Source: CAYSUS01 sp964434165 (GTDB taxonomy: Bacteria > Planctomycetota > Planctomycetia > Pirellulales > Thermoguttaceae). Taken from it: a stretch of DNA of 64,000 nt. Location: the NCBI GenBank assembly GCA_964434165.1, contig CAYSUS010000042.1, positions 1 to 64,000 on the forward strand, read 5' to 3'. Position 1 is the stretch's first letter. The number at the start of each line of letters is the position of its first letter. Positions 1 through 9,110 of the stretch are shown piece by piece. The position numbers and the translations under genes were made by a program. A model generated the notes under the pieces. The model did not search any database, was not told where the DNA came from, and saw only the letters and a list, made by a program, of their open reading frames with translations.

Positions 1-98
1 CCGGGCGGGATATGCCGATACTAACGATCGTGCGGGCGCTGCGTGCCATCGCAGGCCGGGCACGCACTCTCTTCCGGTTGATCCCAGGAGTCCAGGCC

Positions 99-650
99 AT
101 GACCCGAATCGCTGGCGCACTACTGACGCTTGGCGCCCTTTCCTGGTCGTGCGGCGAGGCGGCCGCGGCCGAACATGGCTATCACTGCGCGCAGTGTGAG
201 AACTGCCCGTACGCCAGCGCCTGTCCGGTCCATGGCGGCGCTCTGTTCCGGGGGAGCTGCGACCGCGCCACGGGCTGCGCCTCCGCGTGCCGTCCCTACT
301 GCGGCTGCGGGTGCCCGCTGTGCGCGTTTCGCCATGCGTGCCGCCGCTGTGGACAGCGGCTGGCGTCCACCGGCAACTTCAACTGCCAGTGCCAGGGCAG
401 CTACAAGCACCCGGCTCTCCCCCAATACACCTACCATTGGCCCGGGATGTACAGTCAGGCGACCATGACCGAATACGGAAGCCCGTTCCGTTTCCCAGCG
501 CTCAGGGACCCGGATGAGGTCTTTGGAGCGGACTCCGGCGCCGCCCTCCCGCTTGATCCCACGCGGGACGGCCCCCCGTCGGGCAGCGTGCCGGAGGCTC
601 CTCGGGTTCTGCCGCAGTCGTCGTGGCGACCAATGCGCCACGGCCCCTAA
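99..650 (+). CDS. Cys-rich secreted protein of planctomycete type
   Basis: I do not recognise a function. The start is the ATG eight bases after an AGGAG at 86-90; an upstream in-frame ATG at 12 would add 29 residues ahead of the signal peptide. The 183-residue product begins with an export signal ending near AAAAE. About 15 cysteines are packed into residues 25-105, many as CxxC or CxC pairs, which suggests a disulfide-rich or metal-binding exported protein. The tail contains YTYHWPGMYSQATMTEY, a phrase I associate with small planctomycete secreted proteins. The gene stands alone ahead of a lipoprotein gene. Confidence 0.75.
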   Translation: MTRIAGALLTLGALSWSCGEAAAAEHGYHCAQCENCPYASACPVHGGALFRGSCDRATGCASACRPYCGCGCPLCAFRHACRRCGQRLASTGNFNCQCQGSYKHPALPQYTYHWPGMYSQATMTEYGSPFRFPALRDPDEVFGADSGAALPLDPTRDGPPSGSVPEAPRVLPQSSWRPMRHGP

Positions 651-766
651 CGAGCTGGCGGAAGAGCGATCAAGTCGCGGAGCCGGCGAGAGAAGCCGAA
701 GGGTTAGGTGGCGGCGGACTTCTAAGAGCCGCTCGTGCGCGTTCTTTTCAGCCGTTTCTATTGCCT

Positions 767-790
767 CTTCGGCGGGGTTTCCCGCCGAAG
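767..790. repeat. Perfect 10-bp hairpin, part of a dispersed element
   Basis: Bases 767-776 and 781-790 pair perfectly around a GTTT loop. No T-run follows, so it is a poor intrinsic terminator. The right arm runs into CGAAGTGACCGTTCGGC. A close variant of that, CGAAGTGAGGCGTTCGGC, lies at 17417-17434, and the core CGCCGAAGTGACC occurs inverted near 17473. The stretch 651-942 holds no gene; this hairpin and its flank are its only visible structure. Confidence 0.5.
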
Positions 791-942
791 TGACCGTTCG
801 GCGACCATCGGTGGTCACCCTTGCTTTTCCAGGCTTTCTAATTCACCGTGCTTGCTTCTCCTTCGGGAAGTGTGTAGGTTGACTGCAAGTCGTGACCAAC
901 CGGCCCACTTGCTGTGACCGCCGAATGTGGAGGCAAGACATC

Positions 943-1905
943 ATGATTCGCCTGAAATGGGTCCTGGCCCTGGCAGTTCTCCCGCTGGCCGGCTGCGGCC
1001 GGGGCGACTGGTCGCTTGAGAGGCCGGCCGCGGCGGAGGGCGTCGCGCCGAATCCGGGCGCTCCCGCCGGAAACGAGCCGCGCGATGCGGACCGCCCCGT
1101 GAAGACGCGGCTCGTGCGCGCGTTGCTCCAGACGATCGACGAGATGCAGGGCGAAAGCCCCGAGGTCAAGGAGTCGTTGCGGCGGTCCCTGCGCGAGGCC
1201 GACGCCGAGCTGAGCCAGGTGCTCGGCGGCAAGTCCAAGCAGCTCATCCGCCAGGCGAACCGTAAGCCGCCGGCTTTGGTGGTTGGCGAGCCCGACCGGC
1301 GGCCGGGTAAGCCTGTCGAAGAGAATCGCGAAGAAGCCGTCCCGGAGCAGGACGAGGCGCGCGCATCGAACACGCCTACGCCGAACAGGGAGTCGCCGGC
1401 CGCCGCTCCGGCGCTCCCCAGAAACGCGCCGGACGCGCCGCTGGTGGATTCCTTGATCGAGTCGATCGATCAAGCGCCCGGCGGGTCGCCCCAGGCCAAG
1501 GAGGTCCTCAAGAAGGCGCTGCGCGAGGCGCGGAAGGAGCTGGAAACGCTTGCCCCGCCCCCTGTGCCGCGGCGCGGGCCCGCATCGCAGCCGGTTGAGC
1601 CTGATCCGGGGGATGCAGGCGCCGGCGCCCCCAAGACCCGGATGATTCAAGCGCTGAGCCAACTGGTCGATGAGGTGGAAGGGACCGATGCGGAGATCAA
1701 GTCGGAGCTCAAACGGACCCTGCGAGAGGCCGACCGCGAATTGAACAAGGTCCTGGGCGGGAAGAGCCGCAGCGCGATCCTTCGTCTGAACAACAGGCCG
1801 CCCGTGCCGGTCGTCGCCGAGCCGCCGTCCCGGAGCGTGAAGGCGGTCGAGCGGGGCACCTCCGAGGGCAACGCCAAGGAGGGGACGCCCAGGGAGACGC
1901 CTTAG
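943..1905 (+). CDS. Lipoprotein with three internal repeats
   Basis: The start is the ATG ten bases after GGAGG. The 320-residue product begins with a signal peptide ending in a lipobox (LPLAGC), so it should be a lipid-anchored envelope protein. The mature chain carries three copies of a charged, probably helical unit near residues 45-95, 160-200 and 230-290. Each has the form L(x)n(I/L)x(E/D), then K-E-x-L-(x)3-LREA, separated by Pro-rich linkers. Copies one and three also share the ends KVLGGKS / QVLGGKS. No enzyme motif is visible and the function is unknown. Confidence 0.75.
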   Translation: MIRLKWVLALAVLPLAGCGRGDWSLERPAAAEGVAPNPGAPAGNEPRDADRPVKTRLVRALLQTIDEMQGESPEVKESLRRSLREADAELSQVLGGKSKQLIRQANRKPPALVVGEPDRRPGKPVEENREEAVPEQDEARASNTPTPNRESPAAAPALPRNAPDAPLVDSLIESIDQAPGGSPQAKEVLKKALREARKELETLAPPPVPRRGPASQPVEPDPGDAGAGAPKTRMIQALSQLVDEVEGTDAEIKSELKRTLREADRELNKVLGGKSRSAILRLNNRPPVPVVAEPPSRSVKAVERGTSEGNAKEGTPRETP

Positions 1906-1987
1906 GCGCCGGGCTCAATCATCCCGGTCGGACGCGCCGAGGCGCGGGCGTGATCCTGTCCTTCGCGCGCCGGTTGCCGGCAAGCGG

Positions 1988-3535
1988 TTACCGTCGAACG
2001 CGCAGCACGCTGCCCGTGGGCTCGTCCATCGGCGCGGACGGCGCGACCGTCCTCGGCCCCGGCGCGCTTCGGACCAGGCGCTTGACGTGGACGATGGGGC
2101 GCTCGGGGTGGTCCGGGTTTTCCTCGATCCAGGCCTCCACCCGCGCGCCGTCCGGCAGCGTCGATTCCAGCGCGGGCTTTCCGTCCCGCTCGGCGGTCCG
2201 AATACGCCGTCGGGCGTCGGCGAACAACGCGGCCAGGCGCGCCCGGTCGGTGGAAAAAAGTAGCGTTCCGTCGGCGTCCAAGGTCGCCCAGGCCGGAGCG
2301 TCCGGATCGGACAGCCGGCGCTGCAGATCAGCAAGATCGATGGGCGCCGGAACCTCCGCGCGCGGCGCGGATCGCTCCCTGCCCTCTTCGAGGATGCGGG
2401 CCGTGGTCCGATGCGCATGGCCGGGCGAGAACCGGCGGGAAAGCTTCAGCAGGAACACCATCTGGCGCTCGATGGGCCCGATCGAAAGCTCTTCGGGCTC
2501 GGTTCTTACAATGGGCTGACCGGTCTGGCGGTCCTCCAGCCAGCGGCGCGTGCGACCGGTGGACGCCACTTGCGTTACCAGGTCGGCGAGCGGCCCGACG
2601 CCCTCGGACAGCCAATGTGACGACGCGGGCCCATCCCCCTCCATCACCGAGCCCCACCGGCGCCCCAGGGCCACCTCGGCCACGGGTCGGCTCGGGGCCA
2701 CCGCCGCCAGCGCGGCAAGGAAGGCCGGCGCGTGGACCGCATCGTCGCCTTCCAGCAGGTAGCCAACCCAAAGCGCGGCTGCGGTCCGGTCCAACCGGGG
2801 CACCTCCGTCGTCTCGCGCTGGACACGGTGTCCGTCGCGCTGAGGCGGGGTCATGGACGGTAGGGGAAGTCGCTTCATCGTGTCGGCATCGGGCTGTTCC
2901 CCCGCGATGTAGTCGGCCAGGCCGGTTTGCACCCACGCGGGGATCACGTGGTCCTGCTGGGCCACGCGGAGGAACGCGAACAGGGCCTCGCGCTTCAGCG
3001 CGGGGAGGTCGGCCCCCAGGTCCCGCGCACCACGGGGAACGCTCAGGAAGATCACGGCCTCGTCGTTGAGCGGACGCGGGCCCTCGGCAGGCCGCGCGCC
3101 CGGGTTGGGAAGCCGGTCGGTCAGCACCACGCTGACGGCACCCATACCGAAGCTCGGCCGCCGATGCACGTCGGTCCAGTGATCGGCAAGGTGACCGATC
3201 CGGGCCCACGTGGACTCCAGTTGGCGGGCCGCCTCCGACGCGAGTTCCGGGCTTGACGTGGCCAGCACGACGAAATGCTTCGTCCGCACTTCCCACCCGA
3301 GATGCGAGGGGCGTATCGCTTGCGGGGGTAGCTTCCTTGCGTCGAGCCGAAGATGCTGCTCGGTTCGCAAGCTTCGATAGACGACGGTCTCAGCGCTGAA
3401 TGCCCTGTCCGCGTAAGTAGCCCAAGAGGCCCAAGCCGCCAGAGCCAGGCAGGCGAGCCTATTGACAAGTTGAGGTCGATGGGGCCGGGTCCGCCGCGCT
3501 CGTGTGGCAGAACGACCGGTGGGTTGGTGAAGCAT
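1988..3535 (-). CDS. Secreted protein with peptidase-like core
   Basis: The start was set at an ATG followed by a basic stretch and a hydrophobic segment (CLALAAWASWATYADRAFSAE), which reads as a signal peptide. Longer in-frame starts reach 3721. After the signal, a block near residues 80-260 (HFVVLATSSPELASEAARQL ... VPAWVQTGLADYIAGE) resembles the DUF1570-like, collagenase-derived domains common in planctomycete exported proteins. I see no complete HExxH zinc motif, so activity is doubtful. The C-terminal half is unassigned. It is transcribed divergently from the secretin gene at 3927. Confidence 0.6.
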   Translation of the reverse strand: MLHQPTGRSATRARRTRPHRPQLVNRLACLALAAWASWATYADRAFSAETVVYRSLRTEQHLRLDARKLPPQAIRPSHLGWEVRTKHFVVLATSSPELASEAARQLESTWARIGHLADHWTDVHRRPSFGMGAVSVVLTDRLPNPGARPAEGPRPLNDEAVIFLSVPRGARDLGADLPALKREALFAFLRVAQQDHVIPAWVQTGLADYIAGEQPDADTMKRLPLPSMTPPQRDGHRVQRETTEVPRLDRTAAALWVGYLLEGDDAVHAPAFLAALAAVAPSRPVAEVALGRRWGSVMEGDGPASSHWLSEGVGPLADLVTQVASTGRTRRWLEDRQTGQPIVRTEPEELSIGPIERQMVFLLKLSRRFSPGHAHRTTARILEEGRERSAPRAEVPAPIDLADLQRRLSDPDAPAWATLDADGTLLFSTDRARLAALFADARRRIRTAERDGKPALESTLPDGARVEAWIEENPDHPERPIVHVKRLVRSAPGPRTVAPSAPMDEPTGSVLRVRR

Positions 3536-3926
3536 CGAAGCGACTCCGGCCAGTTTGGCGTATAGGGGTAGTGGCTGCCCAAGCAGTATCGGCATCGCGC
3601 GAGGCGGGGGTGCGTTCGGTATCACCGCAACGAGCGGGAATTCCGCGATCTGCCTCCGATGCCGCAATCCCGACAGCCGATGCATACCCCTCGCTGTTAG
3701 GGGAATCGGTTCCTTCCACATAATTCGCTCAACACTTACGCGAGGTGGCCCCGATTAGATGATCCAGGCCCAGCGTGCGGTAATGGTCTGCCGTGGGATG
3801 TTCCGTAGTCACCTCGTGCGCCGGAGCCGGACGCAGCAGAGAGCACTGACTGGAAGAAATCGGGCGAGAGCACTCGACTCCACACCGGGCCCAGCAGCCC
3901 GTGGAGCGATTCAAGGGGAGCACACA
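3536..3926. other. Divergent intergenic region
   Basis: About 390 bases lie between two divergently transcribed genes. The promoters of both should sit here. I see no clear -10/-35 pair, RNA gene or repeat. AGGGGAG at 3914-3920 is the ribosome binding site of the downstream secretin. Confidence 0.5.
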
Positions 3927-6914
3927 ATGAGCCTATGGTCGTTCGCTCGCCACGCCGTGCATGGCGGTTCCATTCGACGGATCGGTGGCGTGTTGGCGGC
4001 AGTCGTCCTCGTCGCTGCCTGCGCCGCCGGTCTGGCCGCGGCAGGCGGAGACCCGGCGGCCGAGCCGGCTGACGCGGAGGCCGCCGTCATTCGAATCCTC
4101 AGTGACGACACCCACAGCGAGGAGCCTTCACGTTCGTCCCCCGTTCGACAAGTCAACGCCGAAGTCCTCATCCTCGGCGTTTCCCACATCGAAGGATCGT
4201 CCACGGGTAGGGCCGAGCCGGCCGAGTACCGCCAGGCCGTTCAACCGCCGCGCGAGGACGCACCCCGAGGTGGCCTCGCGCCGGTGGCTCGGCTGTCGCT
4301 CGTGTCCGGCTCCGGCCGCGCGGAGGCGACCAGCCCGACGCCCGGCCGGGCCCGGCTCCCGGTCGTGGTTCAGCCAGCTCCCGTCGTTGTCAGGAGCGAA
4401 AAGCCGGCGCAGCGCGAGGAGAAGGAAGAGGACCTCGTGCGCGCGGCGGGCACGGTGGAGAAGCGCGAGCCCTCCCCGCCGACGCCGATCCGGCTGACGC
4501 TTCGCGAGTTGACCGCCGATGCGGCGCGCGCGCCTCATCAGGCCGAGCCGGCGGGTTTCGCCGAAGCGAGCCACGCCACGGTCGAGCCGGCCACGCCTGC
4601 GACGTTGGCCCGCCCCGCGCCTGCCCTGAAACTCGTGGTCGGCGACAAGGCGTTCCCGCAGCCCACGCCCGCCCCGCCCCGCGCGACGGCGCAGGCGAAA
4701 CCCGTGTCTCCTCCGCCCGAGCCGTCGCAACGCCGCGAGGCCGCGCCCACCCACAAGGTCGCCGAACCGGCGCGACTGGTCTTCGCGCGTCAGCCAGCGG
4801 AGGATCCGGAGACGGAGTCGCGCAACCCCGGGCCGAAGGAACCGAAGCCCCAAACGCCGCAACGCCCCGGACGCGTCGGCGGACCGAGCGGGCTTGCCAC
4901 ATCGGCCGAGAGGTCGCCCGCGGCGCCCGTCGAAGCGAATCGCGACCGCCTGCCCCCGCGCCGGCCGGCGGCCGCCGGCTTCGCCAGCGCGACCAGGCCC
5001 GCGCCGCGCGGGGCCCAGGCGCCTGAATCGCCAAGGCCGGCTACGATCTCCTCGATGCACGCGGTCGTCATGCCCGGCGACGCCGACTCGCAACCGATCC
5101 AGATACCCACCTCGGAAGTGAGCAGCCCGGCGAGATCGCAGGCCGTGACGCCCGCGCCCACGCCCGCGCCGCCGAGCGTATCGCAGCCGGCCATTCCGCG
5201 CGTCGCCGCCGATGCCGCGCCGGCACCGGCGACTCCGCAGCCGAGCGAGCGCATGGCCTGGCTCCAGAACGCCCAGGCGAAGCCGGAGCTTCCGCCGCTT
5301 CCGAAGCCGGTTGCCGAGAAGCCGGCCGAGCGGCCGAGGATTCCAGCCGAGCCGTCGGTCCCAGATGCGAGCCGTCCGCCGCGGGTCCCTTCGCCGGCGC
5401 CCCATTCGGAGCGGCCCCTGGTGGACACGCGTCCGAGGAGCGTGGACACGCTCCGCCCGACCGCCCAGATCACGCAGCTCGGCCCGTTCGAAGTCCGCAG
5501 CCACGTGGAGGAGATGAAGGTCTTCCTCCGCCGCAGCAAGTTGCTTCGCACCAAGGTGGACATCTACCGCGTTTCGGTGGTCGAGCCCTCGATCTGCGAC
5601 GTGGTGCAATACACGCCGCGGGAGATCTCCATCGTCGGCAAGTCGCAGGGGGCCACCGACGTGACCTTCTGGTTCGCCGACGAGCGGCACGAGCCCTTGA
5701 CGTTCCTGGTCCGCGTCGTGCCCGACCCCGAGGTGCAGGAGCGCCGCGAGGAGCAGTACGCGATCCTCGAGGACGTGCTGGCCGAGCTGTTCCCGGAGAG
5801 CAAGGTGAAGCTGATTCCCGTGGCCGACAAGCTGATCGTGCGAGGCCAGGCCCGCTGCGCCGAGGAGGCCGCCCAGATCATGACGGTGATCCGCGGCCAG
5901 GCCGTGTATCCGGGGCGCGGGGCCGGCTACGGTCATCCGCACGGGGGCGGCTACGGGCTGGTCCAGGGCCAGGCGGCCGATCCGCTGGGGCAGGAAGACG
6001 GCCTGGGACTGCCCGCCTCGAACGTGATCAACATGCTTCACATCCCCGGCGTGCAGCAGGTCGCGCTGAAGGTCAAGGTCGCGGAGCTGAACCGCACCGC
6101 CGCCCGCGAGTTCGGCGTGGACATGGACATGCGGTTCGTGTGGAACGAAGGCGCGATCGCGATCCGCTCGCTGCTGAGCCTGGTGCAGGGCAACTCGGGG
6201 GTGATCTCGGGGACGTTCGACAACGAGCGAATCAACTTCGGCATCCACTACCTGGAGCAGCACGGCGTGGTTCGGCTCCTCAGCGAGCCCACGCTGGTGA
6301 CCCTGAGCGGCCGGCCGGCCACGTTCCTGGCGGGCGGCGAGTTCGCCGTGCCGACGACGGTCGGCGTGTCCGGGGCCGCGGCCGTGACCACCGACTTCCG
6401 CGCCTTCGGGGCCATCGTGACCTTCCTGCCCGTGGTCCTCGACAAGGACCTCATCCGGCTGGAGGTCGCCCCGGAGTTCAGTCAGCTCAACGAGGACAAC
6501 TCGGTGAACGGCACGCCCGGACTCGACACCCGCGCGGTGACGACCACGGTCGAGATGCGGGAAGGGCAGACGCTGGCCATCGCCGGGCTGCTGGACGACA
6601 CGATGACCGGTAACAACACGGGCGACATCCCCATCGTCGCCCGGATCTTCGGCCGCCGCGAGATGACCCGCAACGAGACGGAGCTGTTGATCCTCGTGAC
6701 GCCCGAGCTGGTCCATCCCATGGAGCCGGAGGCCGTGCCGCCGCTGCCGGGATTCGACGTGACCGAGCCGACCAACTGCGAGTTCTTCCTTCAGGGCCGC
6801 ATCGAGGGCCGGCCCACCCACGAATACCGAAGCACGGTCTGGCCGCGGCTCCGCCGCCGCTACCAGGCCGGCGGCCCGGCCATGATCTCCGGACCGTTCG
6901 GCCACGGAGACTGA
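3927..6914 (+). CDS. cpaC: CpaC/RcpA-type secretin
   Basis: This is a predicted outer-membrane secretin of a Tad/Flp pilus or type II-like secretion machine. The ATG at 3927 follows AGGGGAG and starts a signal peptide (GGVLAAVVLVAACAAGLAAA). Residues 60-510 are an unusually long Pro/Ala-rich, low-complexity region. From about 515 the family domains appear in order: a pilus-type N-terminal domain (VFLRRSKLLRTKVDIYRVSV ... ATDVTFWF), a short repeat module (LIVRGQARCAEEA), and from about 710 to 930 the secretin barrel (VALKVKVAELNRTAAREFGV ... LLILVTPELVHPMEPE). At 995 residues it is about twice the usual CpaC length, because of the N-terminal extension. Two lipoprotein genes follow on the same strand, consistent with pilus accessory proteins. 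No cpaF, tadB or tadC is in the window. Confidence 0.9.
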   Translation: MSLWSFARHAVHGGSIRRIGGVLAAVVLVAACAAGLAAAGGDPAAEPADAEAAVIRILSDDTHSEEPSRSSPVRQVNAEVLILGVSHIEGSSTGRAEPAEYRQAVQPPREDAPRGGLAPVARLSLVSGSGRAEATSPTPGRARLPVVVQPAPVVVRSEKPAQREEKEEDLVRAAGTVEKREPSPPTPIRLTLRELTADAARAPHQAEPAGFAEASHATVEPATPATLARPAPALKLVVGDKAFPQPTPAPPRATAQAKPVSPPPEPSQRREAAPTHKVAEPARLVFARQPAEDPETESRNPGPKEPKPQTPQRPGRVGGPSGLATSAERSPAAPVEANRDRLPPRRPAAAGFASATRPAPRGAQAPESPRPATISSMHAVVMPGDADSQPIQIPTSEVSSPARSQAVTPAPTPAPPSVSQPAIPRVAADAAPAPATPQPSERMAWLQNAQAKPELPPLPKPVAEKPAERPRIPAEPSVPDASRPPRVPSPAPHSERPLVDTRPRSVDTLRPTAQITQLGPFEVRSHVEEMKVFLRRSKLLRTKVDIYRVSVVEPSICDVVQYTPREISIVGKSQGATDVTFWFADERHEPLTFLVRVVPDPEVQERREEQYAILEDVLAELFPESKVKLIPVADKLIVRGQARCAEEAAQIMTVIRGQAVYPGRGAGYGHPHGGGYGLVQGQAADPLGQEDGLGLPASNVINMLHIPGVQQVALKVKVAELNRTAAREFGVDMDMRFVWNEGAIAIRSLLSLVQGNSGVISGTFDNERINFGIHYLEQHGVVRLLSEPTLVTLSGRPATFLAGGEFAVPTTVGVSGAAAVTTDFRAFGAIVTFLPVVLDKDLIRLEVAPEFSQLNEDNSVNGTPGLDTRAVTTTVEMREGQTLAIAGLLDDTMTGNNTGDIPIVARIFGRREMTRNETELLILVTPELVHPMEPEAVPPLPGFDVTEPTNCEFFLQGRIEGRPTHEYRSTVWPRLRRRYQAGGPAMISGPFGHGD

Positions 6915-7090
6915 CCGACACCGACAGGCCCGCTCCCACGCGGAAGACCCGACTCGCGGGGGCTCGCCCCCGGGTCGGGACCCGACATCGAGAAGAAGAC
7001 GAGCAAGCTGGAACACGCGCATCGGCCTCGGGACGGAGACCGGGGCACACGACCGACGCCAAGAACGCCCGAAACGCGAAGGACGCTGAC

Positions 7091-7666
7091 ATGACGACCC
7101 GTTCCGTCCTGGCAACCTCGCTCCTGGCGGCCTGCGGCTGCCTGCTGCTCAGCGGCTGCGAGTGCTGCCGCGGCTGGTTCGGCCGCGGTTACGCCCGCGT
7201 GCCGCACGAGCAGCGGATCGGCCCCCCGTACGACCGACCCTTCCCGCTGGGCCAGGTCAGCGACGCCCACTGGGAGACGCAGCAGACCAACGCCGAGGCG
7301 GCCGACTTCATCCTTTACGACCACGAGTTCGTGGGGAGCACGGCGAAGCTCACGCCCAAGGGGCAGAAGCACCTGGTGCAGATCGCGCTTCGCCTGGAGC
7401 ACGTCCCGTTCCCCATCGTGGTCGAACAGAGTCCGGACGGCCGGCATCCGGAGTTGGACATCCAGCGACGCCAGGCAGTGATCCAGTACCTGGTGCGGAT
7501 GGGGTACGAGAAGCAACTGATCGAGAATCGCGTGATCGTGGCCGACGCGTTCGCCGAGGGCCTGCGGGCGGTGGAAGGCGAGGCGGCCTACTACAGCACC
7601 TTCACCGACCAGTTCTACGGCGGCACCGGACGTCGTTTCGGCGGCTACGGCGGCATGTGGAGGTAG
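7091..7666 (+). CDS. Secretin-linked lipoprotein
   Basis: The 191-residue product starts with a signal peptide and lipobox (CLLLSGC), so it is a predicted lipoprotein. The central part (AKLTPKGQKHLVQIALRLEH, then a segment running to VIQYLVRMGYEKQLI) resembles the layout of OmpA-like peptidoglycan-binding or pilotin-type domains, but I cannot fix the family. It lies 176 bases after the secretin gene on the same strand and is followed by a TPR lipoprotein, which suggests a role in assembling or anchoring the secretin. Confidence 0.75.
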   Translation: MTTRSVLATSLLAACGCLLLSGCECCRGWFGRGYARVPHEQRIGPPYDRPFPLGQVSDAHWETQQTNAEAADFILYDHEFVGSTAKLTPKGQKHLVQIALRLEHVPFPIVVEQSPDGRHPELDIQRRQAVIQYLVRMGYEKQLIENRVIVADAFAEGLRAVEGEAAYYSTFTDQFYGGTGRRFGGYGGMWR

Positions 7667-7891
7667 CGCCGCAGAGGTCGGCGGCCGCGCCTCGGGCCGC
7701 GATTGCAGAGTTCGAGACCATACCCGCAAAGGGTGACGCGCCATCGCGCGGCATCCTTTGCGGGTGCGGCCTTGCGCCTCGGGGGGCGGCGCGGGCACGC
7801 ACGGTTCGGCCATTCCCCGATTCCCCTGCGGACCCGGGGCCACATCGCGCATCTCCGCGACCATTGGAGCGTGCACAAGGAACCCCACCCG

Positions 7892-8905
7892 ATGAACACC
7901 ACTCCTCTTCGTCCCCTCGGTTGCGCGTCCGGCCGGACAATCGAAGGCCTGCTCCTGGCCGCGCTGGTCGGGGCGCTCGCCGGCTGCGAGAACGGCCCGG
8001 GCGCGAAGACCGGCTTCCCGCCCGTGAAAAGCCCCTTCCCCACGGCCGGCAAGGCCGCGCCGGACGCGACCACGCCGCACGACGGGTCCAAGGTGACCCC
8101 CGACTTCGCCAAGGGGCTTATGGACGCGCGCCAACTGGAGCGCGAGAACGATCTGGCCGGGGCCCGCGAGATCTACCAGCGGCTGATCGTCTCCAACCCC
8201 GAGCGCTACGAGGCGTACCACCGGCTGGCCGTCGTGGCCGACAAGCAGAAGCGCTACCGCGAGGCGGTGGCCCTGTACACGCAGGCCATCCGGCTGAACC
8301 CCGATCCCGAGATCTTCAACTGCCTCGGGTACAGCTACTACCTGCAGGGCAAGCTCGACAAGGCGGAAAGCGCGCTGTTGAAAGCCGTCAGCATGCAGCC
8401 GGCGAATGCCCGCTTCCGCATCAACCTGGGTCTGGCCTACGGCCAGCAGGGCCGGTTCGACGAGGCCATGGACCAGTTCCGCCGCGGCGGGAGCGAGGCC
8501 GACGCCTACTACAACATGGCCTTCGTGCTGGCCAGCCGCGACGAGATCGACGCGGCCAAGAACTGCCTGGCGCTGGCCCAGGCCGCCGACCCCAACCACG
8601 AGCAGGCCCGCGAGGCGCTTCGCTCGTTCCAGGAGGCGGAAAGTGGCAAGGAACGCGGCGAGGCGATCGCGCAGAAGGACGGGCGCCGCTGGGTGCTCCA
8701 TAAGGAGAGCCAGGACGCGGCGCCCGACTCGATCCTGGCGCAGACGGCCTCGTACGACGCCCCGCCTGCGGCCGATCGGCGCCGCTCCTCCAACGGCACC
8801 ATGGTCCCCGCGGCCCGCGGCGACACCCAGGCCCTGCTTCGCCGCGCCCGCTCGATGATGTCCCAGCGCATGGCCGACCGCGGCGACGGCACCTCGATGC
8901 AGTAG
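7892..8905 (+). CDS. TadD-like TPR lipoprotein
   Basis: The ATG at 7892 opens a signal peptide ending in ALAGC, so the 337-residue product should be lipid-anchored. Residues 60-250 contain four to five tetratricopeptide repeats (ARQLERENDLAGAREIYQRL, AVALYTQAIRLNPDPE, ALLKAVSMQPANARFRINLG). The C-terminal 80 residues are low complexity. TadD of Flp pilus systems is a TPR lipoprotein, and the position downstream of the secretin and another lipoprotein supports that role. A generic TPR scaffold is the alternative. Confidence 0.8.
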   Translation: MNTTPLRPLGCASGRTIEGLLLAALVGALAGCENGPGAKTGFPPVKSPFPTAGKAAPDATTPHDGSKVTPDFAKGLMDARQLERENDLAGAREIYQRLIVSNPERYEAYHRLAVVADKQKRYREAVALYTQAIRLNPDPEIFNCLGYSYYLQGKLDKAESALLKAVSMQPANARFRINLGLAYGQQGRFDEAMDQFRRGGSEADAYYNMAFVLASRDEIDAAKNCLALAQAADPNHEQAREALRSFQEAESGKERGEAIAQKDGRRWVLHKESQDAAPDSILAQTASYDAPPAADRRRSSNGTMVPAARGDTQALLRRARSMMSQRMADRGDGTSMQ

Positions 8906-9110
8906 CCCGGCCGGCGCGGGCCACGATCTGCGCCGTGCACGAGCGCCCCGCGGCGGCTTCGCGTCGCGTTGCGCCCCATTTGCCGGCCGGAGCCGGCCTT
9001 CCCCTCCCGGTGAGGGTATAGCCCTTCAGGCGGGGCGTGAATTACACTGGACCTCCCGAAGGCGGGCAGAAGGTATCCGGTACGCAGTCCAGGCAGGAGG
9101 AGCCGTCTCC

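Noticed and set aside
4128..7115. Long open frame on the minus strand opposite the secretin gene
   Set aside because: High-GC antisense shadow: Arg/Gly/His-rich, no known motif, while the plus strand has a complete secretin.
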